Part shown: positions 62,501 through 64,000 of the stretch, in pieces
Position numbering within the stretch: position 1 is the stretch's first letter
Layout: each line of letters opens with the position of its first letter
Origin: Ganaspis brasiliensis
Taxonomy: Eukaryota; Arthropoda; Insecta; Hymenoptera; Figitidae
NCBI GenBank assembly: GCA_037103525.1
Contig: JAZKLR010000566.1
Span: 186,001 to 250,000, forward strand
Length of the DNA stretch: 64,000 nt
Direction: 5' to 3'
Position numbers and translations under genes: made by a program
The notes under the pieces: generated by a model
Told to the model about the DNA's origin: nothing
The model's input: only the letters and a program-made list of their open reading frames with translations
The model's database searches: none

Positions 62501-64000
62501 CTGTGTAAACGTGCGCACTACTTAACAAACATTTCACATGCGCAGTTGTTTTGTATTGCTGTAACACATGCGCAATCATGCACAGTGATAGTCACACATG
62601 AGCTCTAATTAAATTCAAAAATTACGCATGCGCAGTGCGGTACTTTACCAGATAAGTACAATTTCAGTACATATAGCATACTTTTTTTAATTAGTGCGCA
62701 GTAAAAATCCGTTTTATTATTGCGCATGCGTAACACGGTAACATGATAACTGCACATGTGCAAAGGTACCTTTCTTTAAAAAATTGGTTAAAATTGTTTT
62801 TTTTTTCATTATTATTGTAATTAATGACCCACAATAGAAAAGAATATTCAAAATTCAATCTAAATATTGGAATTCAAGAAATTTAATAGAAAAATTTATA
62901 TTAATAATATAAAAAATAATAAAAACATTAAAAGTGTATTTAATTTTATTAATTTTATTCTTTTTCTCTTTAAAATATTTATAAAGTGTAACAAATTTTG
63001 ATCTGAAAGTTTTCAATTTTTCATACTTTTAAAAACCATTTTCTAGGGGTACCGGGGGGTGGGGGGGGGGGGGTAATAAATATTTAACATACTGTCAGAA
63101 AATCTTCCATATAATTCGTGTTTAAAAAAGTTTTGTAAAAATTTACTTATTTATTGAGAATAAAGAGTTTGAAAGTTCTCCCAATATTCATAAAATTGTA
63201 CGTGGTAATCTTTTATTATATTAATACGATACCGAGAAAACTTCGTTCATCGTCGTACAGACTTCAAAGTTCACCTACTTTTTCCAATAGGTTACTTACA
63301 AAAATGTTCATTTTACCATGTTATTATAGTTTGTAACAATGCGCACTGGCACTATTCGTGTCAAAAATGTTAAACTGAACATTTTTTTATGCACAACATA
63401 TTGTTGCACATGCGCAGTAGTGCACCACAGCTGTGTAAACGTGCGCACTTCTTAACAAACATTTCACATGCGCAGTTGTTTTGTATTGCTGTTACACATG
63501 CGCAATCATGCACAGTGATAGTCACACATGAGCTCTAATTAAATTCAAAAATTACGCATGCGCAGTGCGGTACTTTACCAGATAAGTACATTTTCAGTAC
63601 ATATAGCATACTTTTTTTAATAAGTGCGCAGTAAAAATCCGTTTTATTATTGCGCATGCGTAACACGGTAACATGATAACTGCACATGCGCAAAGGTACC
63701 TTTATTTAAAAAATTGGTTAAAATTGTTTTTTTTTTTCATTATTATTGTAATTAATGACCCATAATAGACAAGAATATTCAAAATTCAATCTAAATATTG
63801 GAATTCAAGAAATTTAATAGAAAAATTTATATTATTGAATATAAAAAATAATAAAAACATTAAAAGTGTATTTAATTTTATTCTTTTTTTCTTTAAAATA
63901 TTTATAAAATGTAACAAATTTTGATCTGAAAGTTTTCAATTTTTCATACTTTTAAAAACCATTTTCTAGGGGTACCGGGGGGAGGGGGGGTAATAACTAT
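59508..64000 (+). repeat. five-monomer higher-order repeat, copy 2 (cut by window end)
   Basis: Nearly identical to copy 1 apart from one- or two-base changes in homopolymer lengths. The fifth monomer differs in its second half: from about 63720 it has the AATAGACAAGAATA variant and later GGGGGGAGGGGGGG with TAATAACTAT, which are the features of the third monomer. The next monomer would therefore be expected to be of the fourth type, giving an alternating dimer here. Confidence 0.88.

Larger units (their letters stand above)
47512..64000 (+). repeat. satellite array, ~922-bp monomer, about 17.9 copies, continues past the window
   Basis: All copies are head to tail. Monomers, taken from the AATCTTCTAT (or AATCTTTTAT) word, start at about 47512, 48434, 49355, 50278, 51201, 52121, 53045, 53965, 54886, 55811, 56740, 57656, 58587, 59508, 60433, 61361, 62277 and 63207; lengths are 916-931 bp. 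Each has a 130-bp start, a TGCGCA-rich segment of about 350 bp, a 270-bp AT-rich segment and a G run after GGGGTACC. Copies differ at a few per cent of sites. Each carries a 60-codon frame opening at TTG, conserved only because the DNA is; one copy has an in-frame TGA at 50384. Non-coding. Confidence 0.98.

Noticed and set aside
48381..63336. Sixteen near-identical 60-codon open frames, one per satellite monomer
   Set aside because: All open at TTG, not ATG. They are conserved only because the DNA copies are recent, one copy (monomer at 50.2 kb) has an in-frame TGA at 50384, and composition is that of AT-rich non-coding DNA. Not a gene family.
47512..64000. CRISPR array or rDNA-like tandem gene cluster
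   Set aside because: Units are contiguous with no unique spacers, and no rRNA, tRNA or histone sequence is recognisable in the monomer.

Overview
This is AT-rich eukaryotic DNA with no operons, no complete protein-coding gene and no intact RNA gene that I can support. The mixture of elements points to an arthropod, most likely an insect: relics of piggyBac, Penelope-like and non-LTR (LINE) retroelements, a tRNA-derived SINE, TA-flanked MITEs, fold-back elements, degenerate minisatellites and a long satellite array. A hymenopteran is my best guess, because one LINE relic resembles a family I associate with ants and wasps, but that rests on memory. The window reads as intergenic or intronic heterochromatin-like sequence. 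Nearly all long open frames are chance frames, several begin at TTG or GTG, and many lie inside repeats.

Layout. 1-7.3 kb: featureless AT-rich DNA apart from a 41-bp minisatellite (0.9-1.8 kb) that has its own 164-bp higher-order period. 7.3-7.8 kb: two adjoining fold-back elements. 7.8-24.5 kb: mostly featureless, with a degenerate repeat (13.6-13.9 kb), a minus-strand tRNA-derived SINE (14.4-14.6 kb) set among GC-richer, possibly once-coding blocks (14.0-15.3 kb), another GC-richer block (17.0-18.3 kb) and one small acidic ORF (19.99 kb). 24.6-27.9 kb: a repeat cluster with (TC)n and (GA)n microsatellites, three copies of a dispersed repeat, a plus-strand LINE C-terminal relic and a minus-strand LINE reverse-transcriptase relic. 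27.9-36.8 kb: mostly featureless, with an exon- or LTR-like block at 30.7-31.3 kb. 36.8-43.4 kb: a nest of transposons, comprising a piggyBac derivative with TTAA duplications that still encodes the C-terminal zinc-binding domain, a 4.08-kb element with about 100-bp inverted termini that carries a 426-bp MITE and a 600-bp palindrome, and a broken Penelope-like element with inverted ends, one of them split by a 131-bp MITE. 45.9-47.35 kb: a pyrimidine-rich short-period array. 47.5-64.0 kb: at least 17.9 copies of a 916-931-bp satellite, running off the window end.

The most interesting structures are two. The first is the satellite: its monomers are grouped into a repeated five-monomer block of about 4.62 kb, contain a visible hybrid monomer, and each carry about nine TGCGCA cores resembling NRF-1/Ewg sites. 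The second is the 36.8-43.4 kb transposon nest, in which the order of insertion can be read. No genes work together here as a pathway; the common theme is repeat accumulation and turnover.
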